Shown one piece after another: positions 23,630-35,207 of a stretch of DNA of 64,000 nucleotides. The notes beneath the pieces are model-generated. The model worked only from the letters and a program-made list of their open reading frames with translations, had not been told where the DNA came from and searched no databases. Positions within the stretch are counted from its first letter, which is position 1, and each line of letters starts with the position of its first letter. Source of the stretch: Penicillus capitatus (taxonomy: Eukaryota > Chlorophyta). The stretch spans positions 1,550,001 through 1,614,000 of the forward strand of contig OZ287698.1 in NCBI GenBank assembly GCA_965649825.1. The letters are read 5' to 3'. A program made the translations under genes and the position numbers.

Positions 23630-25420
23630 ATGTCGAGTGCCGTCGATAAGATACATGTGAACGTAAAGTGGGGCAAGAAGCTGTTCGAGAATGTGGAAGT
23701 CGATTTGCGAGAGCCCCCACTTGTGTTCAAGTCGCAGCTGTTTACGCTTTCGGGCGTGGCACCGGAGCGGCAGAAAGTAATGGTAAAGGCGAAATTGTTG
23801 AAAGACGACACTTGGAACACCGTGGCGGGTTTGAAAGACGGACAGACGTTGCTTCTGATGGGCTCCTCCGATGCTGCCGCCGTGGCGCCTCCAGCACAGG
23901 AGGTCCCATTTGAGGAGGACATGCCCGAGGAAGAGCGGGATGTCTATGGACTTAAGAAATACGGCGCCGGGTTGAAGAATTTGGGAAACACATGCTATAT
24001 GAATGCCACGATGCAGTTGCTGTACTCCGTGCCTGAATTACGAGAAAGCTTGGAGAATTATGACAGCCAGCAAGGAACTGGAGCATTGGCCATGTCTGCC
24101 AAGCTGACATCCGCCGCCGGGGGATTATTTAAGGAAATGACGCGCACGGGTTCATCAGTGATGCCCGTTCGATTCTTATTTACACTCAGGGCTAAGTATC
24201 CACAATTTGCCGAGATGGCAAGAGGAGTCTATCGCCAACAAGATGCCGAAGAATGCTTTTCGCAAGTGGTCCACTGCCTATCTGAGTCGATCAAAGTATG
24301 GATAAAATCCCTCATTGCGGTGGTCTCTTGTATTAAGAGAGTTGTGTGTTCGTTCGTTCGCGTCCAGGTCGATCCAGCAGATCCGGAGAGTCTATCTCAG
24401 ATGCAATCGCTGTTTGGAATTGACATGGTCACAACGTGGGTCTGCAAAGAGACAGAGGAAACGATGACGGTGCGAAACCCATCTCGTCCATCGTCCTTTT
24501 ATGACCGTCTGTCTTTACTGCAGGTGCATACCAGTGCGACAACATTGAAGTGTAATATTCCGCCGACGCCTCCGATTCATCATGTCCATGAAGGCATCAT
24601 CGAAGGTTCGAAGAGGGAGATGAGAGGTTTGCCAATCCTGTGCTGGCAGGACTTAGGGCAGATCGTTCGCAGAGGTCCGAAGCAGCGGGACGCGATGTCT
24701 TCTTTGAAGGAAAATCTGAAATCGAGAAGCTCTCGCATTATGTCATGCTACACATGATGCGATTCAGCTATCGAACAGACACGCAGCAGAGGGCCAAGAT
24801 TCTTAGAAAGGCAAAATGGTTGCCACGAGACCCCACATCTGAGATCACTGTCTGCAGGTGGTGTTCCCTGGGGTCTTAGATCTATACGAATTCTGCACAA
24901 CGAGCTACAAAGAGCAGCTGGATGTGGCAAGAAAGAAGCTTGAAGAGTTGAATGAAGAGCAAACGCACGATGAGGCCAAAGGAAAAGAGAAGACCGAAGA
25001 GACAGGGAAGACTGCCATGAATTCTACGCCGGAACAAGTCGGTGCCGTTGTCCCTGCTGTCTTGTCATCTGTCTGCAGTCAGGAGAGGGCTCCAGTCCAG
25101 CTGATGCGGTGATGGAAGACAGCAACGACGGTTCTCACGCTGACAAGGCCTTGACAGGTGACCATCCGTCCACAGCCCAAAATGACAAATAACAGACACA
25201 ATGCGCAGGACGTTATCGCCTCATGGGCATCTTGACGCACAAAGGCAGAAGCGCAGACTCTGGTCATTACGTTGCTTGGGTGAAACATGAAGACAGCCAG
25301 TGGATACAGTATGATGACGAAGATCTCATCCCCACAAAAGAAGAGGAGGTGATGCAACTCAATGGCGGCGGAGATTGGCACATGGCCTACTTGCTCCTAT
25401 TCAAAGCAGAGACCGTCTAG
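23630..25420 (+). CDS. UBP6: Ubiquitin carboxyl-terminal hydrolase 6 / USP14
   Basis: N-terminal ubiquitin-like domain (residues about 5-75, 'IHVNVKWGKKLFENVEVDL') that docks on the proteasome, then the USP catalytic domain. The Cys box is 'GLKNLGNTCYMNATMQLL'. The His box is 'GRSADSGHYVAWVKHED', followed by 'QYDDEDLIP' and 'GGGDWHMAYLLLFK', nearly as in Arabidopsis UBP6. Middle blocks 'MQSLFGIDMVTTWVCKE' and 'RAKILRKVVFPGVLDLYEF' also match. Six or so introns, 35-72 nt, one of them GC-AG (24811-24857). It trims ubiquitin from proteasome substrates. Met at 23630 is preferred over a Met at 23573 because the ubiquitin-like fold begins just after it. Confidence 0.95.
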
Positions 25421-25502
25421 ATCTCCCTGGCGGCAAAATCTTGACCCCTTGACGGTCTATGGCATTACCAGTGACTTTACAGAATAACCAGAGAGGACGC
25501 TA

Positions 25503-27066
25503 TCAGGGTTTCCATTTTGGAACGTGTTCACGTTCGTCGCCAAAACTGTCTGTGTGTGAAACAAGGTAGTGTTCTTTCTGGCGTTCTGCAAGAATACTCT
25601 TAACGAGGTCTGCTTTGTACCTCTCCCATTTGAGCCCTTCGATCAAATCTGCTAACAGTTCATTGTCATTGCGATACGCCTCGCAATGCTCTTCCAGCTT
25701 CTTTCGCGTCGATCCGTCGATCTTGTTCAGCAGATCGTACCTGTAGATGCATAGATAGAAGACTATTCATATTTGCATCTAACGGCAAACCGTGTCAGGA
25801 CAAGGAGTTCAGTAACTGCATTGCTGATGACGCTCGCGGCTCTGGGACTGCCTTTCAAAGCGGCGATTTCGCCAAATGTCGAGTACGGTCCAAGGGTCAT
25901 CAATTCCAGAAAGATCTACCGTGTGTCCACGACACCCTCTCCAAGACGCTCATGTCCCCAACCAAGACTCACGTCTTCAGCCGAATCGATTGGCTGTTTT
26001 TCGGAAGACACTCGACTGACAGACGAGCGTTGAGTGAGGGGTGGGGAGCGAGGAGAAGGCGTGAGGTCTTTTGGGAGGGATTTGTACTTCACTGACCACG
26101 TAGACGACGGAGAGATGCGCGTCGAGAGCTGCGGATCGCGTTCGAGCTCTCTGAACAGTTTCTACATCCACAGGGGTCACGCAAACAACAGCATTCCATT
26201 GCTGTCGACCCGAGTTGGGCGCATTCGACGGACAATGCGGACCTCCCCGGACTTGATGAAGTAAAGGGCGTCTGTTTCGCAGTCTTGCTCGATGATCACC
26301 GTGTTGTATGGAACTTTCCGGACGGACATGATCGATGCGAGATGTTCCAACTCTTTCAGATCCCATCCCACAAATGTCGGCTGGTGACGCAAAACGTCGA
26401 CCTGAAAGCTGAGACTCTCGTTTCTGTACATTCGACGCGAGGCCGCGACCTTTCGCTGCAGGTCTTCTTGGTGAATACGTGCCAGGTAACTGCGATAGAT
26501 GTCTCCTTCGATCGTCAGACATTCGACTTCCGATGTCGTGACAATGGTGGCGGCGCGGCGACTCAGTTCTTCGACGAGAGCCGATTCTCCAAATGACTGG
26601 CCGGCCGTCAGCGTGAGCAGCGTCATCGGATCGCTGCCATCCCCTGAAAACGCGTGCGAGAGAAACGTGGGAAACACGCAGCATTCTATGCGTGACCCGA
26701 TCTCTTTCGGACGGCGACAGATCCAGAGACGATGATGTAGAAGCACTTGGCGATGTCGCCCTGAAGAGAAATGTTCAAAGACAATAGACAATGGTCACAT
26801 GAATCGTTCGTTGCCTCTTCGAAGAGCGTTGTGCATGGCTCGCACTGTTTATAGGCGACGATTTTTGCGAGATCCTCTTGTATTCTCACATCGAGCTTTG
26901 CAACGAATTCGGCTTTCTGCAGAGCCCGATGGACGGACACGAGTTCTTGTGGCGTGCGCTCGTTCGGCGGCAAGGCCAAAATGCGTCGCAGAGCGATGCG
27001 CTCCGTCGAATTGATCAACGATTCCTGCGCCGAAATGGCCTCCACTTCACTCGGTTGTCGCAACAT
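25503..27066 (-). CDS. Protein with two cyclic-nucleotide-binding domains
   Basis: Six exons (26815-27066, 26697-26760, 26210-26643, 25973-26161, 25791-25915, 25503-25740) sum to 1302 nt, 433 residues. The first cNMP unit has 'GDIAKCFYIIVSGSVAVRKR' and the phosphate-binding cassette 'AGQSFGESALVEELSRRAAT'. The second has 'DCETDALYFIKSGEVRIVRR' and 'GPYSTFGEIAALKGSPRAAS'. Both keep the Gly-Glu and an Arg-Ala-like cassette end, so ligand binding is plausible. There is no kinase or channel domain, so it resembles PKA regulatory subunits or the CNBD2-type ciliary proteins. A 76-residue helical N-terminus precedes the first domain. The first intron (26761-26814) begins with GC. The coordinate of one exon edge (25973) is inferred from frame and may be off by two. 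Confidence 0.85.
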
Positions 27067-27979
27067 CTACGAATCTCATGCACGACGTGATGGATATTCG
27101 CATGCATGCATGCATGCATTTTCGCCAAGGTACTCTCCGCTGGATTCTTACTTTCTCGTCGGTGCGGCGGCGCGTTGGCGGCGGCGCGGAGCGTTGCACG
27201 ACGCAGAAGGCTTGTGTATATTTGAGTGTGTAACATGAAGAAACGTTGAATCTTTATGATTAGATTTAAAAGCACTCTCTATCGGACGACTAGTCTAGTT
27301 GTTGCTGTCAGACGTCTAAAGTAAAGGGTACGCTTAGTATTAGAAGAGAAAAACAGCTTCAGCACTTCATAAATTCAAAAAGGCTCAAGAGAAGTTACCA
27401 ATGAAAAGACTCAATGCGTTACAATGGAGTGAGGGCTTGGGAAAGTACCCGGACAGACTGCCGGATCTATCACTGCCGTGTTTTCAAACAGAGCACACTA
27501 CCCGTCTAGAAGTTACTGTCCAAACAGGGCTCCCCTCCTTACGAAACAGAATTAAAAGAAATTAAGAGATCTTTGACTGTATAAGAAAATCACTCAGATC
27601 GTGAAGAAGCGACAAACCCCCTCTTTCATACAACCCTGCAGAGAACATCCCATTGCCTAGGTGTGATAGCATTGCAAGATCAAAAAACTGGCGGTCGGGA
27701 TTCAAGGATATGAATGATGACGCAACGGACAAAACAAGAAAGAATAGCTCGTGTCCTCGACATTGATAACGTGGGTCTTCACGGATCCCATTCTTCATAA
27801 TCAAAATCAGATGCATTGGTAAAGACACTTTGTAAGGAGAAGACGACATAGACCAAAAACACCACAGACTATCGACAGTTGCTGGATGACGAACAAGGAA
27901 CCACAACAGCAGAAGAAGTGAAGTGAGAAGGAGGAATCAACGAACAATGACAACGACAGCAACAACAACAAACCACTGT
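27067..27979. other. Intergenic stretch with a GCAT repeat
   Basis: About 900 nt between two genes both on the minus strand. It holds the (GCAT)n tract at about 27101-27118 and a GC-rich patch (27160-27195, CGGCG repeats). A 114-codon minus-strand ORF (27562-27906) has no recognisable domain. It probably contains the promoter of the cNMP gene and the 3' UTR of the kinase gene. Confidence 0.4.
27100..27119. repeat. (GCAT)n simple tandem repeat
   Basis: About five copies of the self-complementary tetramer GCAT lie just upstream of the cNMP-protein start codon. Because each unit is its own reverse complement, the tract can form a hairpin or Z-like structure. Confidence 0.85.
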
Positions 27980-30274
27980 TTAACTGCAATGGGTGGACAA
28001 TAATCTTTGGATGTCGTCCACAATCTCGGAGAAAGAAGGCCTTCTCTCAGGCGTTTGATGCCAACACCTCTCTAGCAGTCTCTTGCAGTCAGGAGGACAC
28101 TGTACTGTCAAATCTGGTCGATGTCCCTCTTTCGTCCACTTTTCCATCTGCTCATGGTGATCGAATTGTCTGAACGGACGTCTAGCCTCCATCATCTCCC
28201 ACAGTGTCATTCCGAATGAATAGATGTCTCCAGCCATACCATCTGCGTGGGACTCCATCAGATTCTGCTGCCTTCCCATAAACTCGGGAGCCCTGTACAC
28301 TAACGTCGTGTTTGGAGTATGCTGATTGTCATAGCCTAAAACCCTGCTGGTGCCAAAGTCTGCCACTTTTACACTCCATCCCCTGGGATCCACTGTCGTG
28401 GGTGTTTGTCGGACAGTTAATATATTTTCAGGTTTGAGATCTCCATGGACAATGCCATTTGCATGAAGATACTTCATTGCCTCTGCCAGTTCCAATGACG
28501 TCAACAACAACCATCGCACATTCAATGATGTTCTGTCTTGTCTTTCGCAGAAAACCCTCCCTGCACAAACACAACCGACACCTGTTAGACAACAAACAGT
28601 GTGGTAGTTAGAGATCTGCTCACTCGTATGGATCAGTGTATGCAACGACCCGTGATCGCAGAAATCCATCACCATGACGTCCCATGGTCTCTCAACAACG
28701 ATCTGGCCATAAATGAGTCGCCGCTGTAAAAGTGCCATGACTTGACAGCGTTGACATGCATTCTGTCCATTGTGACAACGACAGGATGGAAGGCTTTGTA
28801 CAATATGTTGTCCAGAGATGCCAATGCAATGTGCATGGGACTTAATAACATTGGAATGGTCGACACAACGCACGATGGCGAACTCAAGTCGTCTCTGGGA
28901 ATCCGAACAGGCTCTTGGTGTCCTTGCATTTCCAGGTGACAAGACTTTGATTCCCACTGTCCGATCATTGTATGTTCCTTTCAGGATGACGCCATTCGTT
29001 GACTCATCGGACACAACAGCTTCAATCTTCAGATACTTTAGAGGATGGTTTTGTTGTTCCCAGTCCCCTGCTTTATGCTGATTCATGGCTCTGATGACTT
29101 CTTTGTTTTTCTCTGTCATTTCTGTGCTTTCTGTTGTCTGATGCTCTAAATTCATTGGGCTTGGAGGATCTTGAATGAGAAGGTGATCCAGACTCTCTCT
29201 TATTGATGGAATCTTCTGTTGCAATATTGCAGCAAAAATGGGAGAGAGCGAATGAATCTTCGCACGTACTTCGTTAACTGCCCTAACTGTACGTGCACGG
29301 AGATATACGACCCCTACAAAGCCGTCTCCGTCATCACCAGCAGGCACCAGACTGAACTCGGTAAGAGACCTCACTGCCGGCTTCCGCAAAGGCAGTACTA
29401 GAAAGAAAGAAGGCGACCAACGATGCTTTGATAGAGCAGTCATCACATCTGTCTGGAGGCTTCGTCCAGAAGCATCTTGAGCTGCGAAGGGAACTTTCAC
29501 TCCAACAGGTTGTCGCCTTCTTGATGTCTCGATTTGAGCAAACAACGTTCCTTCGTCCGTTCTCAGAGGTACATGTTCCATGGAACGCTGCTGACTTGCC
29601 TCTACAGGCGTCTCTTGCTCCACAAACATCGATGCATAATTTGCTGGGGCTCGGCGAACGGCCACACTGACAGAAAGCACAGGTGCATGACGACGATAGA
29701 AATCTGACAGAACACCCATCGATATATGCCATGAATCGCTACGTTTCATATCATAGATAGTTTGACACACATCAGTTAAAAACGCTGTCTGAGTCTTCCT
29801 GACAAAGGCATCCATTAGTCTTAATGTATGCCGAATCCCTATCTCGTGTTGTCGGAAGTGGTGTGCCTTAAGGCTGGCGAGAGTCAGCGTTCCCCAGATG
29901 CGTTGCGTTGAGTTGGGAATACATATTCCGAACGACAAAAAAGACAAACACTTGCGAAAGGAGGCCCATTCTTGCGGCAACCGTTGTCCAAGACCGGATG
30001 CGTCGTTCTCTATAAAGTGGTAAGGCCCACTCGGTGCTTGGAGCCATGCCGCAGCACAGCTGCATTGCATCAGATGAGACATCTGAAACGCGCCATTCTC
30101 CTCAAACGTCACCGAAAAGAGCGGAGCTGTGCGCGAAAAGATTTCCAGACGGCAAAAGTCCGAGGCTGTCGATTCTTTCGCAGCACGGGTCAGCCCGTGA
30201 CAGCTGCTCAGGGGGTCGTGAAAAAGAGACTGAAATTTAGTATCCGCATCCGACAAATCAACAGTGCCAGCCAT
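27980..30274 (-). CDS. TKL-like protein kinase with N-terminal GAF-like region
   Basis: Open for 764 codons. The C-terminal kinase domain has the ATP Lys in 'TVGIKVL', the catalytic loop 'IVHGDLKPENIL' (HGD in place of HRD, common in some TKL kinases), 'KVADFGTSR', the APE block 'LVYRAPEFMG', and 'AGDIYSFGMTLWEMMEARRP'. It ends 'RCWHQTPERRPSFSEIVDDI', typical of TKL/Dictyostelium-like kinases. The first 170 residues, with 'SFGICIPNSTQRIWGTLTLAS', look like a GAF sensor fold, by eye only. A GT-AG intron of 63 nt (28561-28623) is in frame and free of stops; removing it joins 'SLHTLIHT' to 'RVFCERQDR' and restores normal domain spacing, so the true protein is about 21 residues shorter. Divergent from the dynamin-like gene. 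Confidence 0.82.
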   Translation of the reverse strand: MAGTVDLSDADTKFQSLFHDPLSSCHGLTRAAKESTASDFCRLEIFSRTAPLFSVTFEENGAFQMSHLMQCSCAAAWLQAPSGPYHFIENDASGLGQRLPQEWASFRKCLSFLSFGICIPNSTQRIWGTLTLASLKAHHFRQHEIGIRHTLRLMDAFVRKTQTAFLTDVCQTIYDMKRSDSWHISMGVLSDFYRRHAPVLSVSVAVRRAPANYASMFVEQETPVEASQQRSMEHVPLRTDEGTLFAQIETSRRRQPVGVKVPFAAQDASGRSLQTDVMTALSKHRWSPSFFLVLPLRKPAVRSLTEFSLVPAGDDGDGFVGVVYLRARTVRAVNEVRAKIHSLSPIFAAILQQKIPSIRESLDHLLIQDPPSPMNLEHQTTESTEMTEKNKEVIRAMNQHKAGDWEQQNHPLKYLKIEAVVSDESTNGVILKGTYNDRTVGIKVLSPGNARTPRACSDSQRRLEFAIVRCVDHSNVIKSHAHCIGISGQHIVQSLPSCRCHNGQNACQRCQVMALLQRRLIYGQIVVERPWDVMVMDFCDHGSLHTLIHTSEQISNYHTVCCLTGVGCVCAGRVFCERQDRTSLNVRWLLLTSLELAEAMKYLHANGIVHGDLKPENILTVRQTPTTVDPRGWSVKVADFGTSRVLGYDNQHTPNTTLVYRAPEFMGRQQNLMESHADGMAGDIYSFGMTLWEMMEARRPFRQFDHHEQMEKWTKEGHRPDLTVQCPPDCKRLLERCWHQTPERRPSFSEIVDDIQRLLSTHCS

Positions 30275-30540
30275 GACGGAGAGTTAGGAATGACACCGTG
30301 ATAGCAGGAAACACAACCAACAACTGGGATGATGCGAGACGGGAGCATTTAACGGTCGTCATCTGGGTCCAATCGCAAAGACCTCAGCTAATAGTCTCAT
30401 CAGCCGCGTCGGTTAGGTTAAACTCGACAAGTCTTCCCACTTGACTAGACGCCGTGGAAGGTCGCCGCACAACAGTTAACGACACAAAACGTGTGGCGGA
30501 GCCATCTAGTTATCTTTGACTTTCAGCAACGTGTGGTTAT
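30275..30540. promoter_or_regulatory. Bidirectional promoter, kinase / dynamin-like gene
   Basis: About 265 nt between two divergent start codons. No TATA box or known element stands out. Confidence 0.35.
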
Positions 30541-33404
30541 GGCGTCAACGGACGCGGATGAGGTGTCGCATGCAGTACACCTTCTTTTACGGGATGTATG
30601 GAAAGCTGTGACCTCCTTAAAACTCCAACACTCGGCCACATCGTGGCTATCGGATCATCAGTGGAAACAGTTCAAACAGCACTGCTTGCTGACAATGAAT
30701 AGGACTAAGAAAGAACAATTGTCAATTGGCATTGTCGCATCTGCACAGGCAGGCATGTCCTCGATGCACAATTCTGCATGGGCACATGAAACGATGTGTT
30801 CTGCACAGGGAAGTCAACTTTGATGAATGCTTTGCTGGGAATTGCATTGCTGCCAGTTGATGTGGGTCTCCCATCAAAGCGACTGCTCACAGTGCATTAC
30901 ACACCCAGACGCAAGGGATCAAAGCTGAAACTGCTGGAGCCCAATGGAAAAATCAGTTCAGGTAAACACACTCTCTCCCCTTAACAGTGCACATATATGT
31001 GGATGGATATAGGTTTGGAGAGTGTTCGACAGCGACTCCATGAGGTGCTAGAGTCTTCGACGGATGACGACTGGCATATGGAGCCATCCCTTGAACTCAA
31101 TGCTGCATTTTGTAAGTTCTTGGGGAGCGAGGGAGACACCAATGTCAAGTTGGATCTGGTGGAGATTCCTTCCCTCTCATCACTCGATCCGCAGATCCCA
31201 CTCCGAGAAAAGATCAAGTCTTACTTAGAAGACTTGGACGGGGCCTTCTTTCTCATAGATGCGACGAAACTCAGAACAGAAGCCGAAGGGGAAATCATCG
31301 GAGAACTGAAAGAGGCCTTTCCCACATATTCACCTCAGAGCCATCGCCTCTACATCTGCGTGTCCAAATCAAACATTCCGATAGACAGTGAAGACATTGA
31401 TCACACAGAGACACAGAACTATGTTGCCGCACTTCTTCAGGATGCCGGATTCTATACCCATCCTTCACAGGTATACATCATTTGAAGATACTGCGCCTTA
31501 TGCAATGTATCATCGCGTATGTGGCTGTAGGTTTTTGTTATGTCTCCCCTACATGCGTTGCTATCTCGACTAGTGATTTCCGACAAGAATGAAGCCGATG
31601 TTCATGCACAGTTCGGACGACTGGTTTGGGGAGATGCTGCTCAGACAGTGACGGACAAAGCTGTTTGGAAGGCCAAAGCTTCGACTGTTTTGGAACTCAG
31701 TGGTGTTCCGAAATTCGAAGAGCACGTTCTTGGGTTCCTCCACAAGAACTGTGATTCACTGAAACTCATGTCTCTACTGGATGAGTCTATCAAGATCCTC
31801 CAAGTATCTATTCCCTGTCGGCAATATGGTCTCAATGGTGACACGCGATTATTTAGTGCCTATTGGATGCAGCTCATTCTTTCAAGACCACGCTTTCGCG
31901 CACGCTCAATGAAATGCGTCATGGAATGGATTCGCTCAGAGTTCAGCTCGAAACCGGAATCTTGCAACTCGACTCGACGAAATCTGAACTTCAGCAGATC
32001 GAACAAGGAGTGAACATCAAGGCACATGCAATTCGGTGGAGAGTCTCTGTCAAACGAGGATGTCGATCTTCTATCTAGGTGAAAGAGATGCTGACAAAAC
32101 TGAAGAACACGCTCCTACGACGTATCGGAACCGCCCTTTCATCCGAGCTGCGAGATGATCATTCCACTTTTGAGCTGCCTTGCGGCTGGGTCAACATCCG
32201 CCAAGACTTTCTTGCTTTAACGCACCACATTGAAACCGATCAAAAACACGCAGAAGATTTGGTAAAGGAGCTGCACGAAGAAATCATTGGTCAAATCCGC
32301 AGTGAGATGGAGACAGCGTGGATGGTGGTCGAGGATCTGACACGAGATCGACATTTCGAACACGTTCTCAGATCGAATCAAGATTTGGATCGTCTGTCAA
32401 AGTTACTGGAACCGATCGTCATCAAGGATTTGAACATTCAGATCGAACCTGCAGATGTGAAGCTGAAACCTGTTAGCTCCCTCGCCTTCCAGAGAGACAT
32501 TTCCGAGCTGCTGGTCTCTGCCATCAACGAGCAGACCATTGAGCGCAACAACATCTATCGATACGTGTGGGGTGCCAGATACACTGCCTACCTCTTTGAC
32601 GGTGGATCTATACGCGAGTTCTTCGAGAATATCATCAGGGAGATCACAGACGAAGCCATCCAACAGGTTCAGGCCTCTGTCCATCGTCATGTGTCTGGTC
32701 AAATCGCATCGTCAGAGGAGAAGGTTCGCGCTTTCGGGGAGATTTTTAAACAGGGCATTGAATCGGCCATCGAAGCACGGTTGCTGTCGATCAATACAAG
32801 CGCCACGTCTATGCAGAGAGTCATTGAAGACATTGATATGTTGAAGAAACTCAAGAATCTGGCGGGCAGTCTAAGACGCCGCCTGGAGACGGGATTGGAG
32901 AAAGGGAAAATGTCCGAAATCGAGCCACAGGAGCCACAGCCAGATCTGGAAATCCGTGTTCAGCATCCAAAAGAAGAAATTGAGGGCACTAATGACCAGG
33001 GACGCTATGTCCCTCCCCGATTGCGTTCTGATATGGCTCCGACGCCTAAATTGAATGCAGGGGATCGCACAGATTCCTTTGCATTTTCAGATTTGTCCGA
33101 AACGATGATAGAGAGTCCGAAGTCGGCACAACATAATCGTTCGAATGGTGGAGATAATTGGAGAATAGCACGATCGAGCAGCTGGGGATGGAATTCATGG
33201 GCTGCTCAAGCAACGCCACCGCACAGTAGATCGCAGTGGGCACAGACTCCCCCTGTCCCTCCTCGCGAAGGACAAACCAACGCAGCAGCTGGTGACAACT
33301 TCAGCCCCCGTTCCAATTTTTTCAGAAACTTTCAGCAAACCCCGCGGGCATCAAGGGGCCGTGGGTCCGAGCATCCCCACAGATCGGGATCGTGGCAAGG
33401 TTGA
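30541..33404 (+). CDS. Dynamin-superfamily-like large GTPase with disordered C-terminus
   Basis: Six exons with short introns. The P-loop is split by an intron; joined it reads 'IGIVASAQAGKSTLMNALLG'. A switch-like Thr lies in 'GLPSKRLLTVHY', and 'VKLDLVEIPSLSS' sits where DxPG is expected, with Ile replacing the usual Pro-Gly, so it is divergent. Long helices follow ('LNEMRHGMDSLRVQLETGIL', 'VKEMLTKLKNTLLRRIGTAL'), as in dynamin stalks. The last 130 residues are low complexity, with 'GRYVPPRLR', Trp-rich, PxxP and Arg-Gly stretches. It may bind membranes and RNA or eIF4E-type partners; both are inference. Two introns begin with GC (30753-30808, 32022-32078). It converges on the UXT-like gene. 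Confidence 0.75.
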
Positions 33405-33574
33405 ATTGTTCTGTGTAGCTAGTCAGTCCTCAAGGCTGTTCTCTGATCTCGACTCACGTGTGCCGGTTTCGTTCTGTTTACAGAATCACACTTTCCTTTC
33501 TTTTTGTTTGACGGTTAGTAACTTGGAACACTGACTGGTTCTGGGTGTAATACCTACCGCGTTGTTTCTGATTT

Positions 33575-34063
33575 TTACATATTGTCTTCCATCGATGCTG
33601 TATGTAGTGCCTCGATGCTCTGTGTCATGAATTCCATCGTTGCGCGAACTCTGCCCATTTCGGTGTGGATCTCGCTCAGTTGACTCTCGCAGATCGATTT
33701 CAAAAGTGTGACCTTGTCGACAGCTTCGCTGTAGCTGCATGCAACATAACATCCCAATCCGACATGGACAAAGACTTCCTCCGGCCGGCACACAATGGCC
33801 TCTACGGAAACGCCCGAACCCAATGGAGCCTGTCTCATCTCCATCTCACGTAACGTGTTCAGTAACATGAGGTATTTGACTTGTGCCGTGAAGCTGTGGA
33901 GATTTTGACAATGCGTCAGCTGCAACGAAACGAGAAATTGTTCATAGTCGTCGATTTTCTGTACGAGACGTTCTTCCTTCTTTTGAAGAGCGGCGAGATC
34001 CACACGCAAACGACGCTCGATGAAAGCTTCGTAATCGTCCACCCTGGTCTCGTCTTTCGACAT
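33575..34063 (-). CDS. UXT: UXT-like alpha-prefoldin
   Basis: Two helices around a beta hairpin give the prefoldin alpha fold: helix 1 'VDDYEAFIERRLRVDLAALQ', hairpin 'VSVEAIVCRPEEVFVHVGLG', helix 2 'LSEIHTEMGRVRATMEFM'. This order and the 'VHVGLG' block match human UXT. A 51-nt GT-AG intron (33830-33880) is in frame with no stop; removing it joins 'FTAQ' to 'APLGSG' and restores family spacing. Met at 34063 is the likely start; the frame is open up to 34162 but that would overlap the neighbour. By family it joins URI-type prefoldin-like complexes in transcription and chaperoning. Ninety-five nt downstream of a gene on the same strand. Confidence 0.78.
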   Translation of the reverse strand: MSKDETRVDDYEAFIERRLRVDLAALQKKEERLVQKIDDYEQFLVSLQLTHCQNLHSFTAQVKYLMLLNTLREMEMRQAPLGSGVSVEAIVCRPEEVFVHVGLGCYVACSYSEAVDKVTLLKSICESQLSEIHTEMGRVRATMEFMTQSIEALHTASMEDNM

Positions 34064-34158
34064 GACGTGTGGCTCGCGCCTGTCGTGTCCCGGAATTAAC
34101 GAATCCGTTAGATTACAAAGGACGCGTGTTGCAATCCAGATGATTCCAGCGATGAGGT

Positions 34159-35172
34159 TCACTTCCGCTTCTTGCCCCTTCTAGTGCTGCTTTTCGATGT
34201 GACTGGAGGCGGAGGCGGTTCGGTACCCGTCAGCTTCTGGTACAAGGACTTGAGTTTATTCCAGCCCAATTTCTCCTTCAAACGTGTCCTATCTTTTGGC
34301 AAGAATATAACAGTTAAGACAGCCAATAGCAGGAAACCGATTGAGAGCCAAAACGCCCAGGCAATACCTCCGTTGCGGTTCTCTTCGTCATGCGAATCTG
34401 AGTCGCCACCGTTGCTGCCTCCGTCATCTGATCCTCCTGATCCGCCTCCATCCCCACCCTTCCACGTTTCGACCTCGACGGGGGCAGGCCTTTTGGAAAG
34501 GACGTTGAGTGATGTTTGTCTCGCAGATCTGCCAGACATTAAAGCTGCGCTCTTCTCTTCTATGTCCAGAGGGAAAAGTGAGGCATAGATGTCGAAAACG
34601 TGCGTCAGTGTCTCCCTTTCGAGAGATTCTATAACCCGTTTCTCTTCAGCTGATTTTTCTTCTTTCATCTCCCGGATAGAGTGCACCAGCTGCATCAAGC
34701 TAACAGCACCATCCTCGCCCGATCGCATCGAATCCTTAAACTTAGTGTACAACTGCTCCAGCATTTGTCTTTCAGCTGTGGAGAATCCCTCCTGTTTCTC
34801 AAAAGAGATGGCATCGAGCTGATCCATGCACCTCTTCAGTCTTGATGCATCTTGGCGATTCAGGGCTGATAGTTGCATCTTCAATTCGATGATCTTCTGT
34901 TTGATGACATTAAACTCAGTGTCCACACGCAAAAGCTCACTCTCGTTTTCTATTTCCGTTAAATTCTGCAACACTCTGCGGCTCTCTTTCAGCAGGGCAT
35001 TGAGATCGCTTAGATAACGTGACTGCCTCTGAGCATCTTTCTGGAGATCTTCCAGTGGAACGGCCTTGTTGGAGACAAGGTTCTCAACATCTGAAATGAC
35101 TCGCTCGAACGCAGCACTGGATTCTGTCCATTCATCGGAAAATCCATAGGCATCGTCACGTTCTTGTCTCAC
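34159..35172 (-). CDS. Coiled-coil protein with a C-terminal membrane anchor
   Basis: One frame of 337 codons. Residues about 20-200 are heptad-like and charged ('LKESRRVLQNLTEIENESEL', 'REMKEEKSAEEKRVIESLER'). A Gly/Ser/Asp-rich linker ('GGGSGGSDDGGSNGGDSD') is followed by a membrane segment 'AFWLSIGFLLLAVLTVIFLP' and a Lys-rich tail with PPPPP and 'RRGKKRK'. The layout fits a single-pass protein with a basic tail on one side. A chloroplast-envelope or ER anchor is possible. I do not recognise the family. Its start is 35 nt from the divergent small ORF. Confidence 0.7.
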   Translation of the reverse strand: MRQERDDAYGFSDEWTESSAAFERVISDVENLVSNKAVPLEDLQKDAQRQSRYLSDLNALLKESRRVLQNLTEIENESELLRVDTEFNVIKQKIIELKMQLSALNRQDASRLKRCMDQLDAISFEKQEGFSTAERQMLEQLYTKFKDSMRSGEDGAVSLMQLVHSIREMKEEKSAEEKRVIESLERETLTHVFDIYASLFPLDIEEKSAALMSGRSARQTSLNVLSKRPAPVEVETWKGGDGGGSGGSDDGGSNGGDSDSHDEENRNGGIAWAFWLSIGFLLLAVLTVIFLPKDRTRLKEKLGWNKLKSLYQKLTGTEPPPPPVTSKSSTRRGKKRK

Positions 35173-35207
35173 GGCTGTGAGCAGAAGACGGTAAACTGGA
35201 TCGCGAC

